Shown here: positions 63,891 through 64,000 of the stretch, piece by piece
Numbering within the stretch: the first letter of the stretch is position 1
Layout: the number at the start of each line of letters is the position of its first letter
Assembly (NCBI GenBank): GCA_016720425.1
Contig: JADKKQ010000001.1
Location: forward strand, 620,001 to 684,000
Source of the DNA: Betaproteobacteria bacterium
GTDB taxonomy: Bacteria > Pseudomonadota > Gammaproteobacteria > Burkholderiales > Casimicrobiaceae
Direction of reading: 5' to 3'
Length of the DNA stretch: 64,000 bases
Made by a program: the position numbers and the translations under genes
The notes under the pieces: generated by a model
Told to the model about the DNA's origin: nothing
The model's input: the letters and a program-made list of their open reading frames with translations, nothing else
The model's database searches: none

Positions 63891-64000
63891 CCCTCGCTCC
63901 CGATTCGGGCGGTGACCGGTCGTTGTCGCCGGCGCATGCGCCAAGGCCTGCGAAGCACTACACTGCGGCGGCGCCACCCGAGAGAACACTAGCATAGGCG

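Overview
The window is a 64 kb, very GC-rich segment whose housekeeping gene orders (hemA-prfA-prmC, rph-rdgB-hemW, ridA-recG, a folM-type reductase) fit a betaproteobacterium of the Burkholderiales/Rhodocyclales type. A PEP-CTERM protein, a wax-ester/TAG synthase and an aromatic-degrader type aldehyde oxidoreductase point the same way. Taxonomy is inferred from gene content only. Long G/C homopolymers at two places, and frame breaks in G/C runs of two (possibly three) genes, suggest a draft or metagenome-derived assembly with local errors.

Layout. 0-1.1 kb: 5' end of a secreted protein of unknown function. 1.9-7.4 kb: a tightly packed plus-strand cluster with a LPG_synthase_TM/flippase-like membrane protein, DprE1-like and DprE2-like oxidoreductases, a DPM1-like glycosyltransferase, a methyltransferase and a sulfotransferase-like P-loop protein. 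This is the best candidate for an undescribed glycolipid or glycan-modification pathway. 7.6-10.7 kb: minus-strand lipid operon (wax ester synthase/DGAT and two alpha/beta hydrolases). 11-12.3 kb: cbpA-cbpM, followed by a 159-bp MITE-like palindromic element between convergent genes. 12.4-17.6 kb: LysR regulator divergent from a periplasmic sulfatase and a HAD phosphatase, then an MFS transporter. 17.9-20.3 kb: DUF3300 and DUF2950 exported proteins. 20.5-23.5 kb: flavodoxin, slipin and NfeD.

23.7-35 kb is mosaic and accessory: a GIY-YIG-like protein, a TSUP transporter, an EamA transporter with a histidine-rich tail, an Acg-like nitroreductase with a RetSat/CrtI-like oxidoreductase and TetR regulator, an isochorismatase divergent from a GlxA-type regulator, a HigBA toxin-antitoxin pair whose toxin lacks a normal start codon, a Gdx/SugE exporter, a PEP-CTERM protein, an orphan ORF and tRNA-Ala(CGC). 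35.2-42.1 kb: a large SNF2 helicase, ridA, recG. 42.1-48.1 kb: a tungsten aldehyde:acceptor oxidoreductase locus (W-pterin subunit, four-cluster ferredoxin, FAD subunit, MoaD-like protein) with small unknown companions. 48.4-52.3 kb: hemA, prfA, a GNAT, a REP pair and prmC. 52.3-55.8 kb: a frameshifted nitrous-oxide-stimulated-promoter family gene, an Ldh-family dehydrogenase, and a glycosyltransferase plus sugar epimerase. 55.9-60.8 kb: rph-rdgB-hemW-amidase-small basic protein-ChaC in one translationally coupled run. 60.8-63.9 kb (minus): folM-type SDR, MFS, DUF2802 and SPOR proteins, with overlapping start and stop codons.
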